A stretch of DNA of 18,742 nucleotides from SVTX01 sp045538195 (GCA_045538195.1 JAZSRA010000076.1:1-18742), one strand, 5' to 3'; shown: positions 8,300-15,723, numbered from the stretch's first letter. Notes: generated by a model from the letters alone, not told the origin. Numbers and translations: made by a program.

Positions 8300-9226
8300 T
8301 TGTCCCGACTCTCGAATAATGTGTATATCTTTTCCACGGCACCTGTAGATTCCGGCAAGATCGTCGCTTGTATTGACAGCAGTAGGGGACGAGCGGTTGG
8401 AGAGGATATTTTTGAATATTTAGATATCTCCCACGATGAGTCGGAGAAATTCAAAAGAGTGCTTAACGATTACGGGAAGGACAACTATGTCACCGTTTGC
8501 GGAAAAGAGAGGCTTCGGGCGGTGTTTTTCTTCCAATACTTTTCCTCTGCTTCTTCGCTGTGCCTCGCACTGGTTCCGAGCCTTTCGGCTTCAGCGGTTG
8601 CGTGTGCGATAGAGTCAGGGAATTTTGAGGGCTTTCAGATGTCCCGTGGGTTAATGAAACTTGCAGACAAGGGTAAAAGTCCTCTGTTCTTTGAGGATAG
8701 TGAGGTGCGGTTGCATTTATCCCTCGTGCTTGGGCAAATAATGAAAGCGTCGGAGCTGAAGCTTCAGCACACAGCTCAGTCTGCCGAGGATATTCGGTTC
8801 GCGGCGGAGGGCGTTGCCGATCTTGTGGGAGTGTCCTTGGATTTTGAGACCTATTTAGTGTCGGACGACTACTCACTCGTGGCAACCGACGAGGTATTTG
8901 ACGGAAGATTTTGCGCGGCGGTGTTATTCGTTTTTGGTATGATCGCCGCAAAATATTCTACTGACCGCTCATTCAAACTGACCGTAGTGCGAGGCTTGGG
9001 AGGGGTCTTGATAGAGCTTTCCTTCCGCAAAAGTCATGTGGTCAGGCAGGAGGCGTTTGAGCGTTTAAAGGCTTCGGCACAGGTTCACGGCATCATATTC
9101 GGCGTGGCAAGTGAGAATGACAGAATGGGAATTCGCTTTATCCCCCTTTATCAGGACGTTGGCTTTGTCGGCGTAAAGACGGGAGAGGAGCTTTTCAATC
9201 TCATACGCTACAGGGAGCTGTTTTAG
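8300..9226 (+). CDS. Unrecognised 308-aa protein
   Basis: I do not recognise this protein. Translation probably starts at TTG 8300, because AAGGAGG (8285-8291) lies 8 bp upstream and the consensus promoter at 8230-8258 sits just before it. The N-terminal 130 residues look alpha/beta with no catalytic motif. A helix-rich stretch follows (about 135-180, including LKLQHTAQSAEDIRFAAEG). The last 130 residues alternate hydrophobic strands and helices and end in EELFNLIRYRELF. There is no signal peptide and no convincing membrane helix. The helix plus alpha/beta ending recalls degenerate sensor-kinase cores, but no H, N or G box is visible, so I do not call it one. It has its own promoter and is followed by a separate promoter for rbfA, so it is probably monocistronic. 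Confidence 0.8.
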   Translation: MSRLSNNVYIFSTAPVDSGKIVACIDSSRGRAVGEDIFEYLDISHDESEKFKRVLNDYGKDNYVTVCGKERLRAVFFFQYFSSASSLCLALVPSLSASAVACAIESGNFEGFQMSRGLMKLADKGKSPLFFEDSEVRLHLSLVLGQIMKASELKLQHTAQSAEDIRFAAEGVADLVGVSLDFETYLVSDDYSLVATDEVFDGRFCAAVLFVFGMIAAKYSTDRSFKLTVVRGLGGVLIELSFRKSHVVRQEAFERLKASAQVHGIIFGVASENDRMGIRFIPLYQDVGFVGVKTGEELFNLIRYRELF

Positions 9227-9236
9227 TCCACACAAA

Positions 9237-9265
9237 TAGACATTAGTTAACAAGACAATTATTAT
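9237..9265 (+). promoter_or_regulatory. Sigma-A promoter for rbfA-nrnA
   Basis: TAGACA (9237-9242), 17 bp, TATTAT (9260-9265): each box matches the consensus at five of six positions. The start would be near 9272, leaving a leader of about 20 nt that contains the AGGAGG site (9280-9285). Confidence 0.6.
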
Positions 9266-9290
9266 ACGCCCTCACGGGCAGGAGGAACAT

Positions 9291-9668
9291 ATGGCAAAAT
9301 ACAGACAGGGAAGAATAAACGACGAGTTTCAGAAAGAGGTCGCGCTGATATTGCGTGACGTTAAAGACCCCAGAGTGTCGGGAGCCTTCATCAGCGTTAC
9401 CGCCGCGGAGGTCACCCCCGATCTTAAATACGCAAAGGTATATTATTCTTCGCTTTTGGGAGACAAAAAGGAGGTCAAGACAGGACTTCGCGCCGCGTCG
9501 GGCTTTATTCGCGGTCAGATCGCTCGCAGAATGAATCTGCGTATCACTCCCGAGATCACTTTTATAGAAGACGGCTCTATCGAGTACGGTGCAAAGATAT
9601 CCAAGATACTTGAGGGTATCACAATAACCGATCCCGACGAGGACGAGGGAGAGGGAAACGATGAGTGA
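9291..9668 (+). CDS. rbfA: Ribosome-binding factor A
   Basis: RbfA binds the immature 30S subunit and helps 16S rRNA 5'-end maturation, which matters most in the cold. The 125-aa product has the family's usual length and single type-II KH-like fold. Typical segments are the N-terminal RINDEFQKEVALILRD, then DPRVSGAFISVTAAEVTPDLKYAKVYYS, and the RIAR-like region RGQIARRMNLRITPEITFIEDGS. The C-terminus is short and acidic. The start is fixed by AGGAGG (9280-9285), 5 bp before the ATG. In many Firmicutes rbfA follows infB, but here it has its own promoter and follows an unrelated gene. nrnA overlaps its last 8 bp, which suggests translational coupling. Confidence 0.96.
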   Translation: MAKYRQGRINDEFQKEVALILRDVKDPRVSGAFISVTAAEVTPDLKYAKVYYSSLLGDKKEVKTGLRAASGFIRGQIARRMNLRITPEITFIEDGSIEYGAKISKILEGITITDPDEDEGEGNDE

Positions 9669-10668
9669 GCGTGAGAATCAATATCGCACGCTTTCCGTTG
9701 AGGAATCGGCTGATATTCTGTGTAAAAGCAAAAGCACGCTTATACTTTGCCATATTCATCCCGACGGTGACGCGGTAGGATCGGCGTTTGCTCTCCGTGC
9801 TTTTATCGAACTCATAGGAGGGCGCGCGTGGTGTGTCTGTGCCGACGAGTTGCCAGAAAGATTCCGTTTTATCTCGGACGGTGTGCAGGAAAGCGTTCTG
9901 CCCGAAGCGATCCCCGATGATCTTGATCCCGATATGATAGTTTCGGTAGATACGGCATCTCCATCTCAACTTGGCTCTCTTTACGAGGTCTACAAGGACA
10001 GGATCGATTTTATGATCGACCATCACGGAAAGGGAACCCCTTACGCCGATCACTGCATCCATCATCAAGCCGCGGCTTGCGGTGAGGTGCTTTATGAAAT
10101 ATTGAAGGCGGCTGCAAAAAAGGAGTGTGTTCAGCTTCCCTTTGAGGTGAACAGACTGATATATACCGCCATAAGCTCGGATACAGGTTGCTTCAGATAC
10201 AGCAACGTAACGCCGTCCACTCATTTGCTCGCTGCAAGGCTTATCGAAAGCGGCGTTGACGGAGCCGACATTAATCACCGCCTATTCGGCATCAAGACCT
10301 TAAAGCAGATGCAGGTCGAGCATGCGGGTTTTGAGCGAATGAATCTTCATTGTGGCGGCAGGGTAGCGATAATTACCTTTCCTTACGACCTCAAGACCCA
10401 ATATGGTGCTGACGACGAGGCTCTCGAGACCCTTATAGATGTGGCACGTTGTGTAAAGGGCGTTGACGTTGCCGCAGTCATAAAGCAACCGACCGCCGAA
10501 AACAAATTCCGTGTTTCAATGCGTTCGTCCTGCGATTTTGACGTTTCCGAGATCTGTGCGTTTTACGGAGGCGGAGGTCATCTTCGAGCCGCGGGCTGCA
10601 CCATTACCGCAGACTCTATACTCTCGGCGGAGATGACGATCGTCCTTGCTGTCGAAAGCAAGCTCTAA
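9661..10668 (+). CDS. nrnA: DHH-family bifunctional oligoribonuclease / PAP phosphatase NrnA
   Basis: NrnA degrades 2-5 nt RNA fragments and removes the 3' phosphate of pAp in the cytoplasm; it replaces Orn in most Firmicutes. The 335-aa product shows the DHH phosphoesterase motifs in order: HIHPDGDAVGS (31-41), Asp97 in VSVDTASPSQ, Asp120-His121-His122 in MIDHHGKG, and the DHHA1 glycine loop GGGGHLRAAG (303-312). These are the Mn-binding residues expected of the family. The ATG lies inside the end of rbfA (8-bp overlap), and rbfA-nrnA adjacency is common in Firmicutes. A strong terminator follows at once. Confidence 0.95.
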   Translation: MSERENQYRTLSVEESADILCKSKSTLILCHIHPDGDAVGSAFALRAFIELIGGRAWCVCADELPERFRFISDGVQESVLPEAIPDDLDPDMIVSVDTASPSQLGSLYEVYKDRIDFMIDHHGKGTPYADHCIHHQAAACGEVLYEILKAAAKKECVQLPFEVNRLIYTAISSDTGCFRYSNVTPSTHLLAARLIESGVDGADINHRLFGIKTLKQMQVEHAGFERMNLHCGGRVAIITFPYDLKTQYGADDEALETLIDVARCVKGVDVAAVIKQPTAENKFRVSMRSSCDFDVSEICAFYGGGGHLRAAGCTITADSILSAEMTIVLAVESKL

Positions 10669-10708
10669 AAAATAAAGTGGATATCGCAACGGATATCCAC
10701 TTTATTTT
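10669..10708. terminator. Bidirectional terminator between nrnA and the LRR lipoprotein gene
   Basis: A 17-bp perfect stem (10669-10685 with 10692-10708) and a 6-nt loop carry AAAATAAA on one side and TTTATTTT on the other. It can therefore end transcription from both converging genes. It starts at the base after the nrnA stop codon. Confidence 0.92.
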
Positions 10709-10724
10709 TATGTATTAAATACTA

Positions 10725-11609
10725 TCAGTTTTCTTCTTCGGTAACGTTGTCCTGCATAGCCGCTACGTACTTCGCGATCTCTGAGTTTTCATTTTCGGGA
10801 ACGATGATGTAATCCTTCTTAATGCCTGCAAATACGTGCTTGCCAATATCGGCAACCTTTACTTCAATACCCTCAACTACTGCGGTGTAAACTTCAATGT
10901 TGACCGAAGCGGAGAGGTCGAGCGCACCCTCTGCGTTAAGACCCTTACAGCCGTAGAACGCAAGGTCGCCTATGGACTTGAGTGTTGCGGGAGTTTTGAT
11001 AGAGGTGAGCTTTTCACAATCGCCGAACGCCTTTGCACCGATAGACTCAACGTTTTGGGGAATGGAAAGCGTTTCCAGAGCGGTACAGTCGTTAAATGCG
11101 TAATCGCCGATAGTTTTAAGCGCGTCGCCTTCAAAAATTACGGTTTTCAGGTTTTCGCAGCCGTTGAACGCACCTTTGCCGATAGAAACAACGGACGCGG
11201 GAATAGTGATGCTTTCAAGTCCTACACATCCTGCGAACGCCCAGTCTCCAATGTGGGTGAGGGTTTCGGGAAGTACGATCTCGGTAGCGGCGGTGCAATA
11301 ATAGAATGCCTCGTTTCCGATCTTGGTTACGGTAAGCGTGGAGCTTCCCTCTCCTACAGTTTTATCTATTACCACCTTATGAGCGGTGTATTTTCCTATA
11401 TAGTTAGTAATGATAGCGGTGTCGCCCTTGTCGTCCTCGTAAGTGATCGTTCCTACGGTTTCGCCGTCTACAACAACGCTCTGCTCACGCGAAGGCTTGG
11501 CGTAATCGGCAACTCCTGCGGTATCATCCTCCGCACCGCTCTCGTTATTACAAGCAATAAGGGAAGCCGCAAGCATAATTGCAAGCAAAATCAAAGCTAT
11601 CTTTTTCAT
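10725..11609 (-). CDS. BspA-type leucine-rich-repeat lipoprotein
   Basis: This is a 294-aa predicted surface lipoprotein. The start is set at the ATG at 11609, because GGAGG (complement of 11615-11619) lies 5 bp upstream and the protein then begins with a lipoprotein signal: MKK, a hydrophobic core, and the lipobox LIAC with Cys20. An upstream ATG at 11648 would add 13 residues and spoil the signal, and it also falls at the predicted transcript start. After an acidic Ser/Asn/Asp linker (21-45) come at least five LRR_5 repeats (about 80-240) with the pattern IGxxAFxxCxxLxxIxIPxxVxxI. The last part (about 245-294) is non-repetitive and acidic. LRR_5 proteins in gut bacteria are usually adhesins or carriers of other modules; no enzyme domain is present here. 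Confidence 0.92.
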   Translation of the reverse strand: MKKIALILLAIMLAASLIACNNESGAEDDTAGVADYAKPSREQSVVVDGETVGTITYEDDKGDTAIITNYIGKYTAHKVVIDKTVGEGSSTLTVTKIGNEAFYYCTAATEIVLPETLTHIGDWAFAGCVGLESITIPASVVSIGKGAFNGCENLKTVIFEGDALKTIGDYAFNDCTALETLSIPQNVESIGAKAFGDCEKLTSIKTPATLKSIGDLAFYGCKGLNAEGALDLSASVNIEVYTAVVEGIEVKVADIGKHVFAGIKKDYIIVPENENSEIAKYVAAMQDNVTEEEN

Positions 11610-11614
11610 ATAAA

Positions 11615-11619
11615 CCTCC
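11615..11619 (-). promoter_or_regulatory. Ribosome binding site that fixes the lipoprotein start
   Basis: CCTCC on the plus strand reads GGAGG on the minus strand, 5 bp before the ATG at 11609. It favours this ATG over the in-frame ATG at 11648. Confidence 0.85.
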
Positions 11620-11653
11620 GTAAGGGTATATTTGTCAATTTTATACATATAAG

Positions 11654-11682
11654 ATTATACAACAAAAAAGAGCAATTGTCAA
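11654..11682 (-). promoter_or_regulatory. Consensus sigma-A promoter for the LRR lipoprotein
   Basis: Read on the minus strand: TTGACA (11682-11677), 17 bp, TATAAT (11659-11654), with both boxes perfect. Predicted transcription starts near 11647, leaving a leader of about 38 nt. Confidence 0.9.
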
Positions 11683-11765
11683 TAGGTTTGACGAGACTTT
11701 GACAAACGCTTTTGTAAATATTTTTATAATGTTTATGAACAAATACGTTTTTTGATTGATAAATG

Positions 11766-11794
11766 TTGTATTTTTATCCAAAGTATGCTATAAT
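11766..11794 (+). promoter_or_regulatory. Extended -10 promoter for comM/yifB
   Basis: TTGTAT (11766-11771), 17 bp, TATAAT (11789-11794), with a TGC extension (11786-11788) that compensates for the weak -35 box. It is divergent from the LRR lipoprotein promoter about 85 bp away. Confidence 0.7.
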
Positions 11795-11837
11795 AATTGA
11801 AATATCTTATCAGTAATGCTCAGGAAAGGCTAAAAAT

Positions 11838-13391
11838 ATGCTTTCATCGATTTTTTGTGCGGGAATATTCGGAATTGACGGTTATATAGTGACGGTGGAA
11901 GCCGATGCCCAACCAAGACTCCCTAATTTTGAACTGGTCGGTCTGCCCGACGCGGCGGTCAAGGAGGCAAAGGAAAGGGTAAGGACCGCCTGCATCAACA
12001 GCGGATACCGTTTCCCCGAGATGTCCTTTATGCTCAATCTGGCGCCTGCCGACAGAAAAAAGGAAGGCTCGGCTTATGACGTTGCCATCCTCCTTGGCAT
12101 TATGAAGTGCGCGGGAATCGTGCGAAGCGATATTGACGTGTCCGACAAGTGCTTCGTGGGAGAGCTGTCTCTTTCTGGCAATCTTCGTCACGTCAGAGGC
12201 GCGCTTTGTATGTGCGTGGCGGCGAGAGACGCGGGATTTCGTGAATTTTACGCCCCCGCCGAGGACGCTATGGAAGCAGCAGCGGTGGAGGGAATTACCG
12301 TTTACGCTGTTGAAAATATGAGACAACTGGTGGGTCATCTTAACGGCAGTGAGCCTTTAACTCCCGTAAGCTACGACAGAAACGGGTTTTCTGAGTCCTC
12401 GTCAAACTATGGCATCGATTTTTCCGACGTCAAGGGTCAGGCGCAGGCGAAAAGAGCTATGGAGATAGCGGCTACTGGCGGACATAACATTCTGCTCATC
12501 GGCCCTCCGGGTACGGGTAAGAGTATGCTTGCAAAGCGTCTTCCTACAATTTTGCCGCCTCTGTCCTTTGCCGAGGCGATAGAGACAACAAAGGTACATT
12601 CGGTTGCGGGAACGCTTCATGAGGGCGTGTCGCTCTTGTCGGTTCGTCCTTTTCGCTCGCCTCACCATACTATGAGCGCGGTCAGCCTTGTGGGCGGCGG
12701 CATAAATCCCACGCCCGGCGAGGTCTCGCTTGCCGACCACGGCGTGCTTTTCCTTGACGAGCTTCCCGAGTTCCCCAAGCAGGTAACCGACGCTCTCCGT
12801 CAGCCTCTTGAAGACAGAAAGGTGACGATCACTCGCGCTAACGGGCGAGTGACTTTCCCTTGTAACTTTATGCTTGTTGGCGCTATGAACCCCTGCCGTT
12901 GCGGCTATTTCGGGCATCCCACGAGAAAATGCACCTGTAAGCCTATTGACGTAAAGAGATACATTTCACGCATAAGCGGCCCTATGCTTGACCGAATAGA
13001 CATTCAGATCGAGCTTCCCAGCCTGACCTACGACGAGCTTTCAAGCAACGAGCAGGTTGCCGAGAGAAGCGAGACCGTAAGAGCGAGGGTTATTGAGGCA
13101 CGGGAATTTGCAAGAAAGAGAATGGAGGGCGACCATTACGTCAATAACGCGGTGCTTGACTCGCCCGGCATCAGAAAATACTGCAAGGCGGACGAGGACG
13201 CTATGGAGCTGCTTCACACGGCGTATGATTCCATGGGCCTTTCTGCTCGCGGATACGACCGCATTATGAGAGTTGCGAGAACTATCGCAGACCTTGATAA
13301 GAGTGATATTATCCGCGCCGAACACATTGCCGAGGCTATTCAATTCAGAAGCTTGGATAGAAAATACTGGGGAATGGACGATGAACGCTGA
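11838..13391 (+). CDS. comM: YifB/ComM family Mg-chelatase-like AAA+ ATPase
   Basis: This is a 517-aa protein of the YifB/ComM family. ComM of naturally competent bacteria is a hexameric helicase that drives branch migration during integration of transforming DNA; the role in clostridia is less clear. The N-terminal Lon-like domain (about 1-165) is present, with DAAVKEAKERVR and LNLAPADRKKEGSAYDVAI. Next comes the AAA+ core with Walker A GPPGTGKS (222-229) and Walker B LFLDE around Asp307. The Cys-rich MNPCRCGYFGHPTRKCTCKP segment and the C-terminal SARGYDRIMRVARTIADL helix complete the family. The conserved end of the family is close to LDRKYWG. Here five further residues (MDDER) follow, and DDER is encoded by the left arm of the first hairpin of the repeat array at 13377-13504, with the stop codon in the loop. 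Confidence 0.95.
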   Translation: MLSSIFCAGIFGIDGYIVTVEADAQPRLPNFELVGLPDAAVKEAKERVRTACINSGYRFPEMSFMLNLAPADRKKEGSAYDVAILLGIMKCAGIVRSDIDVSDKCFVGELSLSGNLRHVRGALCMCVAARDAGFREFYAPAEDAMEAAAVEGITVYAVENMRQLVGHLNGSEPLTPVSYDRNGFSESSSNYGIDFSDVKGQAQAKRAMEIAATGGHNILLIGPPGTGKSMLAKRLPTILPPLSFAEAIETTKVHSVAGTLHEGVSLLSVRPFRSPHHTMSAVSLVGGGINPTPGEVSLADHGVLFLDELPEFPKQVTDALRQPLEDRKVTITRANGRVTFPCNFMLVGAMNPCRCGYFGHPTRKCTCKPIDVKRYISRISGPMLDRIDIQIELPSLTYDELSSNEQVAERSETVRARVIEAREFARKRMEGDHYVNNAVLDSPGIRKYCKADEDAMELLHTAYDSMGLSARGYDRIMRVARTIADLDKSDIIRAEHIAEAIQFRSLDRKYWGMDDER

Positions 13392-13504
13392 TGCGTTCAT
13401 CGTCAGTGATATTTGCCGCTTGCGGCAAGTGATATGTCGGCTTGCGCCGACGTGATATGCCTTGCAAGGCAAGGCGTGATATTTGCGCTCCGCGCAAGTG
13501 ATGG
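13377..13504 (+). repeat. Array of five hairpins separated by the 7-mer GTGATAT
   Basis: Five palindromes alternate with a constant spacer. Hairpin 1 is a 12-bp perfect stem (13377-13388 with 13393-13404, loop TGAT). The others are TTGCCG/CGGCAA (13413-13428), GTCGGC/GCCGAC (13436-13451), GCCTTGC/GCAAGGC (13459-13475) and TTGCGC/GCGCAA (13483-13497). GTGATAT occurs at 13406, 13429, 13452 and 13476, and a variant GTGATGG at 13498, a period of 22-24 bp. Stem sequences differ from unit to unit while each stays self-complementary, and only the spacer is conserved. No T-tract follows, so it is not a normal terminator. It fills almost the whole gap between comM and the transporter gene. Confidence 0.9.
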
Positions 13505-13523
13505 TGTAAGAGAGGGTACTTAA

Positions 13524-14693
13524 TTGACAGAGCTTTTATGTAAATTGTTCGTAAAGGACAGAGAGAATATAAAATCCCCTGCGGTGAGGCGGTCTTACGG
13601 CACGCTGGCAAGCGTTGTGGGAATAATCGTAAATTTGGTTTTAGCGGCAGGGAAGATCGCGGTAGGTCTTTTGTTCGGAGCTATATCCTTGGCGGGTGAC
13701 GGAATCAACAATCTATCCGACGCGGGATCGCAGATCATTTCCTTTATCAGCTTCAAGATGGCGGCAAAGCCTGCCGACAGAGATCATCCATTCGGTCACG
13801 CGCGTATCGAGTACGTTGCGTCAATGATAGTTTCGTTCTTCATTATGCTTGTGGGCTGGAATCTTTTCAGAGAGTCTCTCGAAAAAATATTTGACGCGGA
13901 GCAGGTGACAGACGGCTCCAATATCTGGCTTATGGTGGCTGTTCTGGCGGTGTCTATCATATCGAAGCTCTGGCTCGTGTTCTTTAACCGAAAGATCGCC
14001 AAGAAGATAGACTCCTCTGTTATGAGAGCCACGGCGGCGGACAGTCTTTCCGATGCGGGAGCCAGCACGGCGGTGCTTATCGCTATGCTGATATTCAAGT
14101 TTACGGGCGTGGACATAGACGGATATATGGGACTTGCGGTAGCTGTGGTTATATTCATCGCGGGCATCAAGATCCTTAACGACACGAAGAATTCTATCCT
14201 TGGCGAAGCACCCTCGGAGGAAGTCATCGACGGAATAAAGGCAATAGTTGCCGAGTTCCCCGAGGCTCTCGGTATTCACGATATGGTGGTGCATAGCTAC
14301 GGTCCGGGACGCTTCGTAGCAAATCTTCATATTGAGGTTGACGGTTCAAAGGACATTTACGAGTCTCACGATATGATCGATCTGATTGAAAAGAGACTTA
14401 ACAGCGAGCTTGGTATTCTGTCGAACATCCACATGGATCCCATCGTTGTGGACGACGCCGAGAACGACGCTATGAAGGCATTTACTCTTGAGTGCGTCAA
14501 ATCGGTGGATGAAAGACTTGATATCCACGATTTTCGCTTTGTTCGAGGCAAGACCCACACCAATTTGCTTTTTGACATCAGCTCGCCATTTGAATTGAAA
14601 ATGAATAACGCAGAGATAATTAAAGCGGTTCAGGGCAAGATCACCGAGAAAAAACCGGATCACCTTATCGTTGTAAACGTCGATAGATGTTAA
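13524..14693 (+). CDS. Cation diffusion facilitator, probably a Mn(II) exporter
   Basis: This is a 389-aa inner-membrane metal/proton antiporter of the CDF family. Six hydrophobic segments lie between about 28 and 218. TM2 carries NNLSD (Asn62, Asp66) and TM5 carries DSLSD (Asp173, Asp177), an N-D-D-D transport site. This is the signature reported for MntE-type Mn exporters, whereas Zn exporters usually have His/Asp. The loop motif DHPFGHARIEY (87-97) is also typical. The cytoplasmic ferredoxin-like domain spans about 230-310. About 75 further residues (315-389) could form a second, similar domain, making the protein longer than the usual 300 aa. Start is TTG 13524, because an in-frame stop lies immediately upstream and GAGGG (13512-13516) is 7 bp away. 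No clear promoter is seen; read-through from comM across the hairpin array is possible. Confidence 0.92.
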   Translation: MTELLCKLFVKDRENIKSPAVRRSYGTLASVVGIIVNLVLAAGKIAVGLLFGAISLAGDGINNLSDAGSQIISFISFKMAAKPADRDHPFGHARIEYVASMIVSFFIMLVGWNLFRESLEKIFDAEQVTDGSNIWLMVAVLAVSIISKLWLVFFNRKIAKKIDSSVMRATAADSLSDAGASTAVLIAMLIFKFTGVDIDGYMGLAVAVVIFIAGIKILNDTKNSILGEAPSEEVIDGIKAIVAEFPEALGIHDMVVHSYGPGRFVANLHIEVDGSKDIYESHDMIDLIEKRLNSELGILSNIHMDPIVVDDAENDAMKAFTLECVKSVDERLDIHDFRFVRGKTHTNLLFDISSPFELKMNNAEIIKAVQGKITEKKPDHLIVVNVDRC

Positions 14694-14697
14694 TATT

Positions 14698-14731
14698 AAA
14701 ACCACGACAGATTTCGGTCTGTCGTGGTTTT
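14698..14731. terminator. Bidirectional terminator between the transporter and the HTH gene
   Basis: A 14-bp perfect stem (14698-14711 with 14718-14731) with loop TTTCGG has AAAA on one side and TTTT on the other. It sits between two converging genes and can serve both. Confidence 0.9.
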
Positions 14732-14758
14732 GATGTTTAATATTTAAATTTAGATGTA

Positions 14759-15370
14759 TCAGTCCTTACTGATAACCTTTTTCTGCCAAGATCTCTTGCC
14801 GCACCGGGGACACTTCATATATCTTGTTCTGCCTGTGTGCATAGAGAAAAATACGCTTTTGTATGTGGGAATGTACTTGTGGTGACACTTTCCGCATTCG
14901 TAATAACCCGCGATCTGCTCGATCTTGATCATAAACGGAGTCAAGATCAGCACGGGAACAAAGCCAATCAGGATCAATACTATCCTCAGCCAATCTTCCA
15001 TTTGAACGTATGCTGCGATCACACATAATGCGAGCATGACGGTGATAGCAAAGATCCCGACGATGATCTCCAAGAACAAAAGTCTCTTGTCGGATTCTTC
15101 CTTTTGCTTTACCAGCTCTAAAAGCTGCTGTTCGTGTTTTTCGTTGTTGTTTTCCATGGTAATAACCTCCCCATAAAGTAAATCGTTTACGCTGATCCCA
15201 AGCTCGCGGCACAGGTCAAGCATTATAGAGGAATCGGGCAGGCTTCTGCCTGTTTCCCATTTTGACACGGCTCTGTCGGTGACGTTCAGCTTTTCCGCAA
15301 GCTGAGCCTGTGTCAGATTTTTGTTTTTTCTGCGCTCGGCGATAAATCTGCCGATCTTGATCTGATCCAT
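14759..15370 (-). CDS. Membrane-bound XRE-family HTH regulator with a C-terminal zinc ribbon
   Basis: This is a 203-aa protein of three parts. Residues 5-65 form a Cro/C1-type helix-turn-helix (LTQAQLAEKLNVTDRAVSKWE), the DNA-binding part. Residues 72-96 are charged and probably a short coiled coil. Two membrane helices lie at about 97-122 and 128-148. The C-terminal part has two cysteine pairs, Cys159-x2-Cys162 and Cys187-x2-Cys190, a likely zinc ribbon; topology puts both ends on the same, cytoplasmic side. The start at 15370 is supported by AAGGAG about 8 bp upstream on the minus strand and by the intact HTH. The signal it senses and its targets are unknown; nearby palindromes in the intergenic region are candidates. 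Confidence 0.92.
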   Translation of the reverse strand: MDQIKIGRFIAERRKNKNLTQAQLAEKLNVTDRAVSKWETGRSLPDSSIMLDLCRELGISVNDLLYGEVITMENNNEKHEQQLLELVKQKEESDKRLLFLEIIVGIFAITVMLALCVIAAYVQMEDWLRIVLILIGFVPVLILTPFMIKIEQIAGYYECGKCHHKYIPTYKSVFFSMHTGRTRYMKCPRCGKRSWQKKVISKD

Positions 15371-15392
15371 ACGATGTCTCCTTTCTGAGTAC

Positions 15393-15421
15393 AGTATAAA
15401 CGATTTTTGCCGATAAGTCTA
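15393..15421 (-). promoter_or_regulatory. Candidate sigma-A promoter for the HTH regulator
   Basis: On the minus strand: TAGACT (15421-15416), 17 bp, TATACT (15398-15393). The -35 box matches at four of six and the -10 at five of six positions. The expected start is near 15386, about 15 nt before the start codon. Confidence 0.55.
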
Positions 15422-15455
15422 CACACCGAAGGTTGAATGGGGATATTTTTATTAT

Positions 15456-15468
15456 CTACCGACGGTAG
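15456..15468. promoter_or_regulatory. CTACCGACGGTAG palindrome, possible operator
   Basis: A perfect 5-bp inverted repeat with a 3-bp centre, about 85 bp upstream of the HTH start codon. Compact palindromes of this kind are typical of repressor sites, but no specific regulator can be assigned. Confidence 0.3.
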
Positions 15469-15657
15469 AGTTTAATATACTGTTGTAAATAAAGCATTTG
15501 ATAGCCGTATATATCTCGGCGTGCGTGTTTTCCGCCTTGTTAATTATAAGGTATTTTTTTAAAGTTGTCAATGATTTGCCGCTTTTTTGTGATTAGCGTA
15601 GGGAAAACCCCGAAAAACGCAAAAACACACGCTTTTTAAGACTGAATTACTTATTTT

Positions 15658-15689
15658 GAAGTTTGCAAAGATATTTCTTGCAAAACTTC
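15658..15689. promoter_or_regulatory. Inverted repeat A upstream of citrate synthase
   Basis: GAAGTTTGCAA (15658-15668) faces TTGCAAAACTTC (15678-15689), a near-perfect palindrome with a 9-bp centre. A sister copy lies at 15724-15750. Likely a protein binding site; regulator unknown. Confidence 0.45.
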
Positions 15690-15723
15690 ACGATTTTTAA
15701 AAGAAATCGAGGCTTAATTTGAA

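Noticed and set aside
10836..11702. Plus-strand 288-codon frame opposite the LRR lipoprotein gene
   Set aside because: The minus-strand product has a lipoprotein signal, clear LRR repeats, a Shine-Dalgarno site and a consensus promoter; the plus frame has no sensible protein features.
11699..11730. TTGACA with TATAAT as a second comM promoter
   Set aside because: The spacer is 20 bp, too long for a normal sigma-A promoter; the extended -10 site at 11766-11794 is better placed.
13377..13504. CRISPR array
   Set aside because: The constant element is only 7 bp and the variable parts are palindromes of 15-17 bp, so the repeat-spacer structure does not fit.
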